Positions 33,745-44,330 of a DNA stretch of 64,000 nucleotides are shown here, piece by piece. This stretch comes from Symsagittifera roscoffensis (Eukaryota; Xenacoelomorpha; Acoela; Convolutidae): NCBI RefSeq assembly GCF_963678635.1, contig NC_087068.1:60576949-60640948 (forward strand). The letters run 5' to 3'. Numbering within the stretch: position 1 is the stretch's first letter; every line of letters begins with the position of its first letter. Made by a program: the position numbers and the translations under genes. The notes below the pieces were generated by a model. That model was not told the DNA's origin. It did no database searches and saw only the letters and a program-made list of their open reading frames with translations.

Positions 33745-34640
33745 CATTTTTGGCCATACATATACAAAAAACTATTAAAATTTTTTTGAGTAGGGAAAAA
33801 CAAAATGTAACCTTTTGAAATCTTGTAAATGTAACCTTTCTCGAAATGTAGCCTTTTGAAAACGAAATTTTGCTGCTCGAATTTTTAGTGAAAAAGCAAT
33901 GAATCATGTCGGTAACCGTATTTTTGATTGCAATGACATGTTTTTTTGCTGGGGTGTGTCAAATTTCCTCGAAACTTCAACAAAAACGACTTAATGAGTT
34001 CAGAAATTGTCACTCTCATTGAATTACTACACATGTCTTTCGTCAATTCACCCAGTCTTGAAGCAAACAGAACTTTCTAGATGTAAAGAAAATCAAGATC
34101 CACTTGGCGGAAAATGAATAGCCAAACGATTGGAAATCAAGTCAACCAGATTGAGAAAACTAACATTCATACAGAATCAACCGAATTAAAATAGTCTCGA
34201 AAAGATTGACATTATATAAAGCTATGGGTCTACAGATACTTATACACGGCTATATTCACGTTTCTTTGGCTCAATGAAAAGCATTTTTACGAGAAGAGTT
34301 TAAATTTTAGAAAACATGAAAACTTGAGAAAACAAGCGTAAATCGCAACTTATATAGCGAGGGAGATCCTCTGCCTCAGAAAACCACAAGTCTAGGTGAC
34401 TCGTTACACAATCTGAATCTTTTTCAGACCTTAGCTTGCTAAGTCTCAGTTTTTTAGTTGGTGAAACCCTCAATATCACGGAAGAATGGTTGATATTTTT
34501 ATCCATCGTTAATAAAGACTTCAAAAATTTGAATATCCTTGTTAACGAGAGTATTTTTGATGGAAGGTTTTGAGCTGAAATAGTCAAGCTTGTGAAGGAA
34601 CTTTTATGCAGACAATCATTTCAAAGCGTGTAATTTTAGG
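33745..34640 (+). repeat. Diverged direct duplication, copy 2
   Basis: Partner of 32,270-33,000 at an offset of roughly 1.5-1.65 kb, with indels. The 95-codon minus-strand frame at 34,300-34,587 is not intact in copy 1 and is not called. Confidence 0.7.
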
Positions 34641-35140
34641 CGCACAATTTTTTGTTTATATGTTCCTGATTTCCAGAGACATGTTGTCAAAACCTGTTGA
34701 AATTTTGTCAGAACGAATAAAAAGAATGAACGAACAATATAAAAACAAAAGGACCGTCTTTGTTGGGGGTTCCTTTCAGATTTCACAGTTTAGTCTCGTA
34801 GTTTTTTTGAAACTATTAAACTGACAAAAATTTAGGCTCATTAAAAACTAATAAGAACTTGATCAAATTTTTTTTTCAATTGGAAAAACAAAACAAACAT
34901 GAAAATTATTTGAAGTTTTTTTTCTGAGCATGGGAAAATTTTAATTACTGCAAAACAGAAACCATTTGATTTATCGGGAGCACTGTCTGCACAATTTTTA
35001 ACGATTAAAACTGTCAATTTTGAAAAAAAAAATTTTGAGATCAATTCGAAAAAGTTTTGGATTCTCGTTCTAGAAACAATTTTTTTGATCTTACACCTAA
35101 TTTCTGTTATTTTTTTCGTGTTTTTCGACAGAAACTTTGG
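34641..35140. other. AT-rich spacer before right transposon end
   Basis: Opposing frames of 72 and 108 codons lie in T/A runs and show no motif. Nothing called. Confidence 0.4.
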
Positions 35141-35148
35141 GATGGTTA

Positions 35149-35318
35149 TCTTGCAAGATTCTTGCAAGATTCTTGCAAGATTCTTGCAAGATAGCCTCCC
35201 TCTTTCAAGATTCTTGCAAGATAACCTTCATCTTGCAAGATCTTGCAAGATAACCTCCATCTTGCAAGATCTTGCAAGATAACCCTCTTTTGCAAGAATC
35301 TTGTAAGATCTTGCAAGA
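35149..35318. repeat. Right subterminal array of palindromic decamers
   Basis: About ten perfect TCTTGCAAGA copies, many spaced 10-11 bp apart (for example 35,231, 35,241, 35,260 and 35,270), grouped into GATAACCTCCATCTTG-type units. Mirror image of the left array, with more copies. Confidence 0.85.
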
Positions 35319-35341
35319 TAACCTCCCTTGATCGACTAGGG
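35299..35341 (-). repeat. Right terminal inverted repeat
   Basis: Reverse complement of 12,661-12,703 with two mismatches. It is followed immediately by TA, matching the TA that precedes the left end. Its first five bases read inward are CCCTA, one change from CACTA. Confidence 0.85.
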
Positions 35342-35734
35342 TAAAATCCCATGAAAGCGACTGATGCAACGTTAAGCGGTCATCGCTCAGTTAAGTTTTG
35401 CGCGAACTAAATCAGCTAGGTCATTTGATTTAGTAGCGTCGAAACATTTTTTTATGCTATTGCACAGCATATTGCAAGGAAATTATTGTTCCTGGAGATT
35501 CTACTTGCTTACTTGTTTCCAATACTTATTAAACTACAAGTTTCTCGAGCGTTCAAGATTTTAGAATTTCAGAACCAAAGAATTTACCCAAAAATACCCT
35601 GATTTGGGCAAACCTCGATTTTGACTTCCTTTGTCAATATTTTAAAGACATTTTTTCAGCCATCCCAACGGTCAGGTGTCTCTTTACGAAGAAGCAAAAA
35701 ACTAGCTTCGACGCTCCCGGCTTGTGAAGACCTC

Positions 35735-36015
35735 CATTTATTAACATAGACTATCCGGTCTTCACCCATGTATTAACATAGGCTATTGATTTCCCAATGT
35801 ATTAAGATAGGGAATAGGTTTCCCAATGTGTTAAAATACCAGAATTCAGATGGTAAGTTTCAGATGGTAAGTTTTTTTTCGGCCCCCGATTTCCCATGTA
35901 TATTGTCTAGATTTCCCTATGTATAGGAAATTCATTGTAGGGAATTAAGAACTCATTAGGGAGTAGGATTCCTAATGTATTACGATGGTAAGGTTTCAGA
36001 TGGTAAGATGGTAAG
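35735..36015. repeat. Irregular minisatellite
   Basis: TTTCCCAATGT(A/G)TTAA-type units with variants alternate with CAGATGGTAAG(T/G)TTT units between 35,735 and 36,015. No gene is present. Confidence 0.5.
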
Positions 36016-36108
36016 TTTCAGAAAAATTTTTGGTGCCCGAATTTTTCGAGCTCGATTTTGTCGATACTTGCGTTTCTTAGCTAACTTCTACGATTTGTGA
36101 TATGTAGG

Positions 36109-36519
36109 TAATAACTCGATAAGTAGGCACCACATTAACAATAACCGTAACCTGAGTAGTGAGAAACTTGAAATTTGAAATTAAGGTATAGGAAAAACCT
36201 TTGCGCGATCGTATACTGTAGACGGAACGGATCCGAGGATATAGAGGAAAGTTTAGGTTCAACAGGTATTCTCGTTGTGAACGTCGTTAAAGACTTAATC
36301 TCTAAGCGTACGGCTACGGACCAGGTATTAAATGAGAAGTACAAAGTGCTTCACCAGCCTCATTCCTTTGATTTAAAGACTCTCCTCCTTCTAAGGCGTT
36401 ATAGCGCTAATCTTAACATCCTTAAGACACGTAAGAAGCGGAACCGCTTGCCCCTCAAAGCTCGGAAAGCTATAATTTTGTCAAGTGTTACGCAAAAATA
36501 TAGACAAATCGGAATATAA
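36109..36519 (+). pseudogene. Duplicated ORF family, copy 1 (partial)
   Basis: The frame reads RKNLCAIVYCRRNGSEDIEE, then STGILVVNVVKDLISKR, then VLNEKYKVLHQ and LLLRRYSANLNILKTRKK. It is about 94% similar at DNA level to 37,268-37,617. It lacks the N-terminal half that copy 2 retains. I recognise no named family, though the layout recalls SGNH-like ORFs seen in invertebrate mobile elements. Differences between copies include many amino-acid changes, so constraint is not evident. Confidence 0.45.
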
Positions 36520-36941
36520 ATCGGAATCAAATCGAAATATAAACAAGAGGTATTGGACTAGTTTTTGGATTGGTTTATGAATCGAGCCTGCTGACCAAAA
36601 TTTTCCGAAACATATTGTGAAAAAAACTAAAAAATTGCCAAAAACTCCTCAAAACATCCCCAGAATTCTGCGAAACTGTGCTGTAACATGGCGCCAACTT
36701 TATCGTAAGTGGTCTGGTAGCAAAATGTCAGGCAAAATAAGTTGGGTTTTTTCATCCTCAGGTTTTTTCCGCGTGTGTTGTTGGAACTTAACCAATTTCC
36801 CTGATCCCCCACCCACAATTGGTGAAACTAAAAGCCAGTTCGCTTCGAGTAAACCAAAGCTGTTTCAGCCGTCCGATTATTGAGTTCGTTGCGTGACAGT
36901 ATTGTTAAGTGGTCACGTACGGTGATATTAATTGAGTTAAG
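36520..36941. other. Spacer with partial duplicate of copy-2 upstream segment
   Basis: TTTTTTCATCCTCAGGTTTT with GTGTGTTGTTGGAACTTAACC near 36,750-36,800 resembles 36,950-37,000. The duplication therefore covers more than the coding core, in shuffled order. Confidence 0.45.
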
Positions 36942-37613
36942 TTGAATTCTTTTATCCTCAGGTTTACTCAGTGTGTGTTGTTGGAGTTCAACCGACCTTA
37001 CTTAATTTTCCAACTCCATTGGTACTTAAGCGTAACGAAGCCGTCGCATAGGTACTTTAAGTATACGGTATTCATTCTAGGAGCTAGTTCCTTGGATCAC
37101 GCGCTCCCAAAACTTCCCGCTTCGTCCCAGAAGCGCGTTAAAGATACTTGCTTTACAGAGCCAGGCTTAAGTTTGAACTTTAACGCTAGGGACTCTCAGA
37201 AAACAAAACAGTTCTACCTTTATCACTACTTGTCTCACCGTAATGACCTTGTAGTTTGCCACGACGCCATTAATAACTCGATAAGTAGGCACTGCAGTAA
37301 CAATAACCGTAAGCTGAGTAGTGAGCAACTTGTGAATTTGAAATTAAGGTATAGGACAAACATTTATGCGATCGTATACTGTAGACGGAACGGAACTGAG
37401 GATATAGAGGAAAGTTTAGCTTCAACAGGTATTCTCCTTCTGAACGTCGTTAAATACTTAATCTCTAAGCGTACGGCTACGGACCAGGTATTAAATGAGA
37501 AGTACAAAGTGCTTCACCAGTCTCCTTCCCTTGAGTTAAAGACTCTGCTCCTTCTAAGGCGTTATAGCGCAAATCTTAACATCCTTAAGACACGTAAGAA
37601 GTGGAACCGCTGA
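36942..37613 (+). CDS. Unrecognised 223-codon ORF, copy 2 of duplicated family
   Basis: An open frame with GASSLDHALPKLPASSQKR, DLVVCHDAINNSISRH, YAIVYCRRNGTEDIEE and NEKYKVLHQ. A short hydrophobic beta-like strand followed by (W/C)HDAINNS could be part of an alpha/beta hydrolase-like or SGNH-like fold; this is a guess. A TTTTATCCTCAG acceptor-like site lies at the ORF start, so the frame may be a last exon. It directly precedes the BEL/Pao element and could belong to it or to an older element. Confidence 0.4.
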   Translation: MNSFILRFTQCVLLEFNRPYLIFQLHWYLSVTKPSHRYFKYTVFILGASSLDHALPKLPASSQKRVKDTCFTEPGLSLNFNARDSQKTKQFYLYHYLSHRNDLVVCHDAINNSISRHCSNNNRKLSSEQLVNLKLRYRTNIYAIVYCRRNGTEDIEESLASTGILLLNVVKYLISKRTATDQVLNEKYKVLHQSPSLELKTLLLLRRYSANLNILKTRKKWNR

Positions 37614-37719
37614 CCCCTCATTTTTTGATTGGTTTCTAGAAGTGAGCATCCGTAGAAAATTGTCAATCTGTGAAAAACATGGACAAAAAATGCCGAAGTA
37701 AGATACGCAAATAATTCGA

Positions 37720-40290
37720 AACCCGTCTAAATCTAGAAAATGAGTTGCTTAAAGGCATTCATTATTACTTTAGTACATTGAGAATAAAAGTCGCACCACA
37801 AAAATTGATAATGCTGTTTACAAATGTAAAATTGCGTTGGAAAAAGCTGTCGACGTCAATAAGCAATTAATTAGGTTAGCGGGAAAAACGGAATACCGTG
37901 AAAAATTTTTTGCTCAGCAAGACCTTTGGCCTGAGAAAGTAATCGAAATGAGCGATATAGTAATGCTGAGAGTTACAAGCTGAGCCTTGAACATTCGTCA
38001 TTTCCAGCAGCCGGTGAGCAAGGGATCTTTACAACAAACTAGGTCTGAGACATCCTCACGGTCGCACAAAGCAAGAGATTCACAAGCACGATTATCTGAA
38101 AACAGGTCTAAGGTCTCTAATAAGTCTAAGGATAGTAGAAAGCTTGACTCACAGTCTGATAAATCTGCTTCCACTCGTCATAGGTGAACTGTTCGTACTA
38201 TGTGATCAAGTGAGAAACGGCATGAATTAGCTTTAGTAAAACGACGCCATGAGGAGCTGGAAAGGCAGTATCAAGTATCTTTAAGACCTAAAGAGCAAGA
38301 GAACCGTCTTAAGTTCGAACAAAGTCAGCTGGAACTAGAGAGAGCATTTGGCTGAAAGTCATAAAAAGCAACTAATTGAAATTGAACTGAAAGCATTTGA
38401 ACTTGAGGACAGTTCATCTGAGGTCAGCGAGAAGGTAGCGGAAAGTAACTCGACAGGAGTAAGTCAACCTATTTCAAAAGTAGCAACCGATCGAACTAAA
38501 GATTACATAGACTCTGTTAGTTCAGAGGCACCTCCTGACCTTGTAAGTGCGCCAGGTTTGCTGGCCTTCACTCATGTACCCATTTCGTCAGGACCGACTA
38601 CTTCCGCCATCCTCGCTCATGCAATTCAACCAGTAAAAGTCATAACCATGAGCACACAGCATTGAGCAACCCTGGAATCCATAGTTATGGACATCGGGAT
38701 ATGCCTCAATTTCGCAGTGCAAGTATTTTGCCATTGCAAGCTTCTTTTCCATTTCCAGTTAACAATATGCATTCTAGTGCACACGTGTTACCACCAACGT
38801 CTGTTGTTCTTTTACAGACCATGAGTTCAAACATAACTAATGGCAGTTTTGCCATCGCGCAACCGGAATGATTACCTGTCCCAATGTTACCGGCACAAAC
38901 CGGTTCCGGTTTTGTTTCTTTGTCACCTGCATTCGCTGTTGGTGGCTTCTCATCTTCTGGAGTAAACTCAACGCCAGTTTTCTTTTCGGCATCTAATTGC
39001 CATTCAGCGCCAGTCCAGATGCAACATAATACTCCCTTTGTTCCGCATACTGTGTCACCTAATATCAACGATTACTGCACAAGTGATGCAACTTATGGTG
39101 ATTGGCAGCTACAACCCCAATCGTCACGCGTGCTCAGTGTTGTAATGCCTGAAACATTTTTTCTAATGTGACAACTGTTGTCCCATCGTGTAACACCGCC
39201 GTATACTAGTGGTTGGACTGTGTATTTTAATACTCACCCAAATCATCCACAACATGTTCCGCATTTTGTCAATCATACTAATACTCGTTATCAGCCAGTC
39301 GACGAAGACTAAGCATTGTCTTCCGCTTATCCGAACCAAGGTTGTTCATCGGATCGACCTCTCTCCGCTCGTAAATTGGCGGAATTACTGATGCATAGCC
39401 GCAAAGGTTATCATCCTGAAAGGAAAATAGCCCAGTTTGACGGCAACCAGTTAAATTGGCACGAATAGTTTGGTCAGTTTAAGTCAACCGTTGGTTCCGC
39501 TGTTCTCACCGATGATACGAAACAGACATACTTAAAAATGCGCGAAGCAAAACCGCAATTGCGGAGTTTAGTTTTAGTGGCGTTATAGACAAGGATGCAC
39601 TGGCCAACTTGCAACGGAAATTTGGGCAACCACATGCCATTGTTGGTGCGCATCTTGATACCTTGAATACTATTCCTCCACTCAAGATGCACAATTCGGA
39701 AAATGTCATTAGTTTCTCCTCTGCCATATCTGGCCTCGTAGCAGTTTTCAAATCATTGTCTTTCAACGATGATCTAAAGAGTGTTAACCTGTTAAACCAA
39801 GCTGTTAGTAAACTTCCGCCTAACCTCAAGGAGGCTTGGTCAATGCATACTGTTAGACATAATTGGCAGCAACCAACACTCTTAGACTTTAACAACTGGT
39901 TGAAAGAAAAGACCGAGGGGCATGAAAGATTACGTTTACTCAACTCTAAGGCAAAGAACGAGTAACCAGTTATACTAAAAACAACCAAAGCTTTTGCAGC
40001 CAATAGCCAGGTAACTAGTAAAACTCAGGATAAGTCTAAGTTTCCGCCGTGCGTTTTGTGTACGGGTAGTCAAGCATTGTGGAATTGTGCTGTTTTTAAG
40101 GAAAAGAATGCTACTCAGCGAGCAAAATACGTAGCTGAACAGAAACTTTGCTTCGCTTACCTCAATGACAATCATAGTTTCCGGCAACGTTCTAGAGCGA
40201 AAAAGTGCCCGAAGCCAGAGTGTGATAGCACACATAATGTCTTGCTCCATGGAGCCGAAAGAATATTTCCTCGGTAGGAAAATTCAAATG
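37720..40290 (+). pseudogene. BEL/Pao gag region, broken
   Basis: Begins with a coiled-coil-like stretch (KIALEKAVDVNKQLIRLAGK) and continues through Ser/Lys-rich and Pro/Ser/Thr-rich linkers (38,348-39,170). The gag core follows at 39,530-39,965 (NAVSKLPPNL-like motif, TLLDFNNWLKEK). Last is a Cys/His region at 40,056-40,277 (CTGSQALWNC, KLCFAYLNDNHSF, CPKPECDSTHNVLLH) corresponding to the C-terminal zinc-knuckle segment. Gag packages the RNA. Several stops and frameshifts occur. Confidence 0.7.
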
Positions 40291-40299
40291 TCTCGAATA

Positions 40300-40800
40300 A
40301 AACTGGAACAAACAAGTCCAAGGAGAATACAAACACTTCCACCCATGCCGCTGTTAGTGATGTACATGACATTGAATCTTCTAAAGGGTTGTTGCCAATT
40401 CCAACACTTGGTGTATCCGGTAACCTGTCAGGGGAGCCCGGTAACCTGTCAGGGGAGCCCGGTAACCTGTCAATTAGTTGTTTCAATTCAACAACCGTTT
40501 TTGAGACTCAGAAAGTCAAGTTTACAGTTTCCAATAATAGTGATTTCGTATTTTCTCTCTATGCATATGTTAAAGACAATATTCGGATTGGTTCCGAATT
40601 AATCAATATTGCTGATTTGCAGAAAAATATCCACAATTAGCACCTATTAAGCCCACTCAATATACTTATGAGGACGTTGAAGTTATTATCGGACAAGACT
40701 ACTACCACGCCGTTAGACGTATTGAGTTCATCTTGGGAGATGACAAAATTCACCGTGTTCCGTTCGCCTACCGATAGATGGGGTCATAAGTGGTCCGTTG
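40300..40800 (+). pseudogene. BEL/Pao aspartic-protease region, broken
   Basis: Contains FETQKVKFTVSNNS-like and VEVIIGQDYYHAV (near 40,678), the usual sequence at the end of the BEL protease domain. A linker with a 7-residue repeat lies at its start. A TAG interrupts at 40,640. Confidence 0.6.
40419..40472 (+). repeat. 21-bp in-frame tandem repeat in the gag-pol linker
   Basis: GGTAACCTGTCAGGGGAGCC plus one base occurs twice exactly (40,419 and 40,440), followed by a partial third copy. It encodes GNLSGEP units, so length change here would keep the frame. Confidence 0.85.
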
Positions 40801-40978
40801 CCGCCGTCCGTTAATTCCACTTCTTCGTGTTTCAAGTGTGTTGTTGAAGATTCTTCTCTGACCGACCACATAAAGTCCTGATACGAGTTGGAATCGTATG
40901 GTGCTTTCAAACAAGTCGACGCCCGTTCCGCCGCGGATAAACATGCTTTATCCATCCTAAATCCTGATACCGTTCACA

Positions 40979-41972
40979 ATGGCGAAAGACATTGTGCCTA
41001 TGCTTTGGATTGAGAGTAATGTCAGTCTACCAAACAACTACTTTTCGTCACTCGCCCAATTTAAAACATTGGAGAGAAGGTTAAGTAAATACGCTAAGCT
41101 GCGCGAAAGATACGCAGAAACAATTAGAGAGGACGTTAGGAAAGTCTATGTCTTTACCGTCGAACCGCATGATCCACGTAAGCGTTCCGATCGCGAGTGG
41201 TAACTTCCGCACCATCCTGTCGTAGACCCAAATAAGCCGGGTAAGGTGCGCCGAGTCCTTAATGGGGCTTCTAGGTTTCACGGCACATCCTTAAATAAGT
41301 CCTTTTTGGTGGGTCCGGACCGACTCCAAAATTTAACTTTTGTACTTTTGCGATTCCGTCATTACAAGTACGCCGTCTCCGCGGATATAGAGGGTATGTT
41401 CCTCCAGGCAGGAGTCCTTGCCCGCGCTCAAATTTCGCTCCGTTTTCTTGTGGCGGGAGGATACCACTTCCGATGTGGTAGTTCATCAGTACACTCGCCA
41501 TATATTCGGCGCACGGGATTCGCCTACGTGCGCAAATTTCGCGTTGCAAAAAACAGCAACTGATAGTATGTCAACAAACCCTGAGGCCGCATCAGTCGCA
41601 AATGAAAAATTTTACATGAACGATTACTCGGATTCTTTCGAGAACTTTACCCATGCAATTAAAATTAGTCGCGATTTGGTTTGCTTACTAAAATTGGGAG
41701 GATTTAATTTGACTAAATTGGTCAGTAATGCTGATGAAATCACTTCAGCAATGAACCCCGAGGAATCCGAAACCTCGTCTTCACCCATCAAGGAAATATG
41801 TAAAGGTGCCGAACAATCATCACACGTCTTTGGTCTTAATTGGGACCATGTGAAAGACACATTGATTGTTAGCAGAGGCGTGGATCTCCCTCTCGATAAA
41901 GCAATAACTCAACGAACCGTCTTGAGTTTCGTCTCTTCTGTGTTTGACCCTGTTGGGTTAGTAGCTCCATAA
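40979..41972 (+). pseudogene. BEL/Pao reverse transcriptase, broken
   Basis: Fragments in order are SLPNNYFSSLAQFKTLERRL, KVRRVLNGASRFHGTSLN, AVSADIEGMFLQAG (palm Asp), YTRHIFGARDSPTCANFAL, KFYMNDYSDSF (catalytic YMDD-like box altered to YMND) and VLSFVSSVFDPVGL. These are hallmark BEL/Pao RT motifs. Two or more frame changes plus the altered active-site box show loss of function. Confidence 0.85.
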
Positions 41973-42129
41973 ACAGTTCGGGCACCTCTTTTACTTAAAG
42001 ATAATTGAAAAGTCAGTGGTCAAAGTTGAGACGACGAATTGCCAGAAGACATAAGAGATAAGTTTCTCGAGTGGCAATCCGGTCTCCCTCTCTTAGGGCA
42101 ATTGACTATTCCCCGTTGTTACTTCACAG

Positions 42130-42430
42130 AGCCTATTGATCAAATTGAGCTACACATGCTCGGTGATAGCTCGTAGGACGTTTTCTGTGCGGTTGGATTT
42201 TTGCGTGCGCGACTCTCGACCTCGCACAAAACTCAAATATCCTTCATCTTTGGTAAAGCTCGCGATGCGACCATGAAAGCGGTATCTATACGGAAGCTAG
42301 AGCTTCAAGCTGCTCTGCTCGCCACACGACTAAAAGATGATATACTGACCGCCCTTACCGTCCCTATTAAACATATCTACATGTGGACAGTTAGTACAAC
42401 CGTTTTGCAGTGGCTAGCCCTAGTGAATAC
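42130..42430 (+). pseudogene. BEL/Pao RNase H, 3'-truncated
   Basis: Contains VFCAVGFLRARL, SIRKLELQAALLATRLK and HIYMWTVSTTVLQWL (the usual WTDS changed to WTVS). The second half of RNase H and the linker to integrase are absent: sequence passes directly from ALVNTD to DTKHPILLDA, the start of the integrase zinc region. An internal deletion is inferred. Confidence 0.75.
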
Positions 42431-43602
42431 CGACATTGATACTAAACACCCAATCCTGCTCGACGCCCGATATCCCAGTTCGTTTGTTGGCCCGCAGCCT
42501 CCACCATAAGCATTTTCATCAAAGATTAGATTACATGCGCTCCGTTTTGAATATGAAATGTGCAATAATTGGGTTGCGTCGACTACTTCGGTCTACCGAA
42601 AATCAATGTGTAACATGCAGTAAACGCAAAGCAAGTACCATCCAGCCAAGTATGTCCAATTTACCTGTCGGACGTCTCGAATACAAGCAACCACCCCTCA
42701 ATCATACGGGTGTGGATTACTTTGGACTGCTTTACGTTCCGGTTCGCACAAGCACTGAAAAAAGATGGGGATTTCTTATTACTTGCTTCATCAACGATGC
42801 TGTACTACTTGAGATTGTATCATCTCTGGACACCAGTTCTTGTGTCATGGCATTGAACGGTTCATTGCACGTCGTGGTAAGCCAAGCACAATCTGGTCGG
42901 ATAACGGCACGAACTTCTTTGGTGTGGAAAAGGAATTGCTTGCCTGCATCAGGAGCTGGAATGGCATGGCTCCGACCATTTTTGTCTTACTTGGAAACTT
43001 AACCCGCCAGGCGCAGCCCATCATGACGGCTCATGAGAACGCCTCGTCCGAAGCGTGAAGCGCGTGCTGTACGATATTCTAGGCAGTAGGCGAGTCACTG
43101 AAGAGATGTAAGGAACAACACCCTGCTTAGTTGAGCAGGCTTTGAAATCGAGGCCAACCACTCCCGTTTGTACTGATTCACGTGAGTTAGAAGCGTTAAC
43201 CCCATCATTTTTGCTTGGACAACATGCCACAAGCTTTCCTTCATTCGCTTTTACCCGGGGAGCACTTGGATCACAAGAAAAGGTATGTGCGAGCGCAGTC
43301 AAATACTAACGCGATTTGGTCTCGTTGGCTTCGAGAATATATTCACTCGCTGAATAAGCTTGTCAAGTGGCACACTCATTCTGACTTCACTCAAAACAGG
43401 CGATCTCGTGTGGGTGATTGAGCCCGATAGTCCGCGTGGGTACTACCCTCTCGCCCGAATCGTCAAGCTAAGCCACGGAAAGGACGGTTGCGCCCAATCC
43501 ACCCGTGTCAGGACCGCAACCCGTGAAGTCACGCGGCCGACCGTTAGGCTCGATCCGGTTCTTCTTTCTTCGGGGGGGGGGGGGATGTTGCAATGCAAAT
43601 AA
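42431..43602 (+). pseudogene. BEL/Pao integrase, broken
   Basis: An HHCC-type zinc region comes first (LHHKHFHQRLDYMRS, then NQCVTCSKRK). The catalytic core follows (GVDYFGLLYVP, then ARRGKPSTIWSDNGTNFFG in another frame). Last is a C-terminal domain near 43,390-43,560 (GDLVWVIEPDSPRGYYPLA, REVTRPTVRLDPV). Integrase inserts the element cDNA. At least two frameshifts interrupt it. Confidence 0.8.
43572..43585 (+). promoter_or_regulatory. Polypurine tract of the BEL/Pao element
   Basis: Thirteen consecutive G then A, directly before TGTTGCAATG, the presumed start of the 3' LTR. Confidence 0.7.
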
Positions 43603-43750
43603 ATAGTATAGATGCATATTAAACAAGAGTATAAATGCAAATAAAATAGTAGAGTTGGCCAAGCGGACTAAGACAAAGTAACGTAACAAAACAGTTGACG
43701 TAGGTTCGAGTCTGTCACTTGCCCATGTTTTAATATACTAAAAACGTGGG
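43586..43750 (+). repeat. Presumed 3' LTR remnant containing a tRNA-like stretch
   Basis: Starts TGTTGCAATGC after the polypurine tract. At 43,650-43,725 an A-box-like TTGGCCAAGCGGACTAAG and a B-box-like AGGTTCGAGTCT are spaced as in a tRNA with a long variable region, but the T stem and acceptor pair poorly. The LTR right end is not defined because the 5' LTR is missing. Confidence 0.35.
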
Positions 43751-43840
43751 TTATATCCTATTTTAACTGTTTTTTGGTTCTAATTCGGATCAGCCTTGAT
43801 TAAGGCTGACCGCCAGAAAAAGCAATTTGTCTCAAGGACA

Positions 43841-44330
43841 TTATCGACCGGTTCTTGTGGCTAGCTTGTGCCGATTTGTACCGAAACAAGTGAGGATTGA
43901 AACAATACGATAATTATGCCCAGTTTTGACGAGTTTTTGCCGAAAAATGCTCTCATTAATTAAAAATTCTTGAACATTCTTTTTTGTTGATTTACGGAGA
44001 TTGAGTGCACAGAATGGATACATATCAAATGCTTCCGGATATTCTTCAAAACTATACCCCTGACAAGCAAGTATTCCTTTGTTACTCACTGCCGACGAGT
44101 TGAATTCGTTCGATATTTGCGCTTTATGAGGATATAATCCGTTCGCGTTGTAAACCATTGTATTATTAAAATAAATTTTATAATTGGAGAATGAAGAATG
44201 TAGTAGATTGTTTATATAAGATAAGTAAGTTTGTGGTTCCTCGTCTGAATTTTCCTCCGACTTTGCTTTAGGTTCTGCTTTTTCTTTTTTATAAAGTTTC
44301 GGACAATCTTTCTTTGAAAAATTGAAGCTT
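43841..44330 (-). pseudogene. Capsid-protein-like fragment of a Polinton/adintovirus-like element
   Basis: A minus-strand frame that is Lys/Glu-rich at first (KAEPKAKSEENSDEE), then NNLLHSSFSNYKIYFNN, ANGLYPHKAQISNEFNSS and ILACQGYSFEEYPE. The order (short loop, strand with a small aliphatic pattern, LYPHKA helix start) resembles the first jelly-roll of the double-jelly-roll capsid proteins of Polinton/Maverick-type elements. Only about one quarter of such a protein is present; the rest is lost. Identity is from pattern memory, so moderate confidence. Confidence 0.45.

Larger units (their letters stand above)
12661..35341 (-). mobile_element. Giant CACTA/EnSpm-type DNA transposon, 22.7 kb
   Basis: The left end starts CACTAGTCGATCAAGGG and the right end, read inward, starts CCCTAGTCGATCAAGGG. 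The inverted match runs 43 bp with two mismatches. TA flanks both ends, compatible with a 2-bp target duplication. Just inside both ends lie arrays of the palindromic decamer TCTTGCAAGA, resembling the repetitive subterminal regions known in CACTA elements. Near the middle is a gene with Transposase_21 motifs, the transposase type of this superfamily. All recognised cargo genes are on the minus strand: BEN-like, an unknown gene, SET-transposase, SGNH and cadherin exons. Later insertions and satellites inflate the size. Alternative: the two ends belong to two separate non-autonomous copies in opposite orientation; the matching transposase class between them argues for one element. Confidence 0.65.
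37720..43602 (+). mobile_element. BEL/Pao LTR retrotransposon, degraded
   Basis: Gag, zinc knuckle, aspartic-protease region, RT, RNase H and integrase follow in BEL/Pao order. The element ends in a long G run then ATGTTGCAATG, typical of a BEL polypurine tract followed by the 3' LTR. Many stops and frameshifts split the frame, so it is not autonomous. The 5' LTR was not found. Confidence 0.85.

Noticed and set aside
43650-43725. Functional tRNA gene after the BEL/Pao element
   Set aside because: A- and B-box-like sequences are present, but the T stem and acceptor stem pair poorly.
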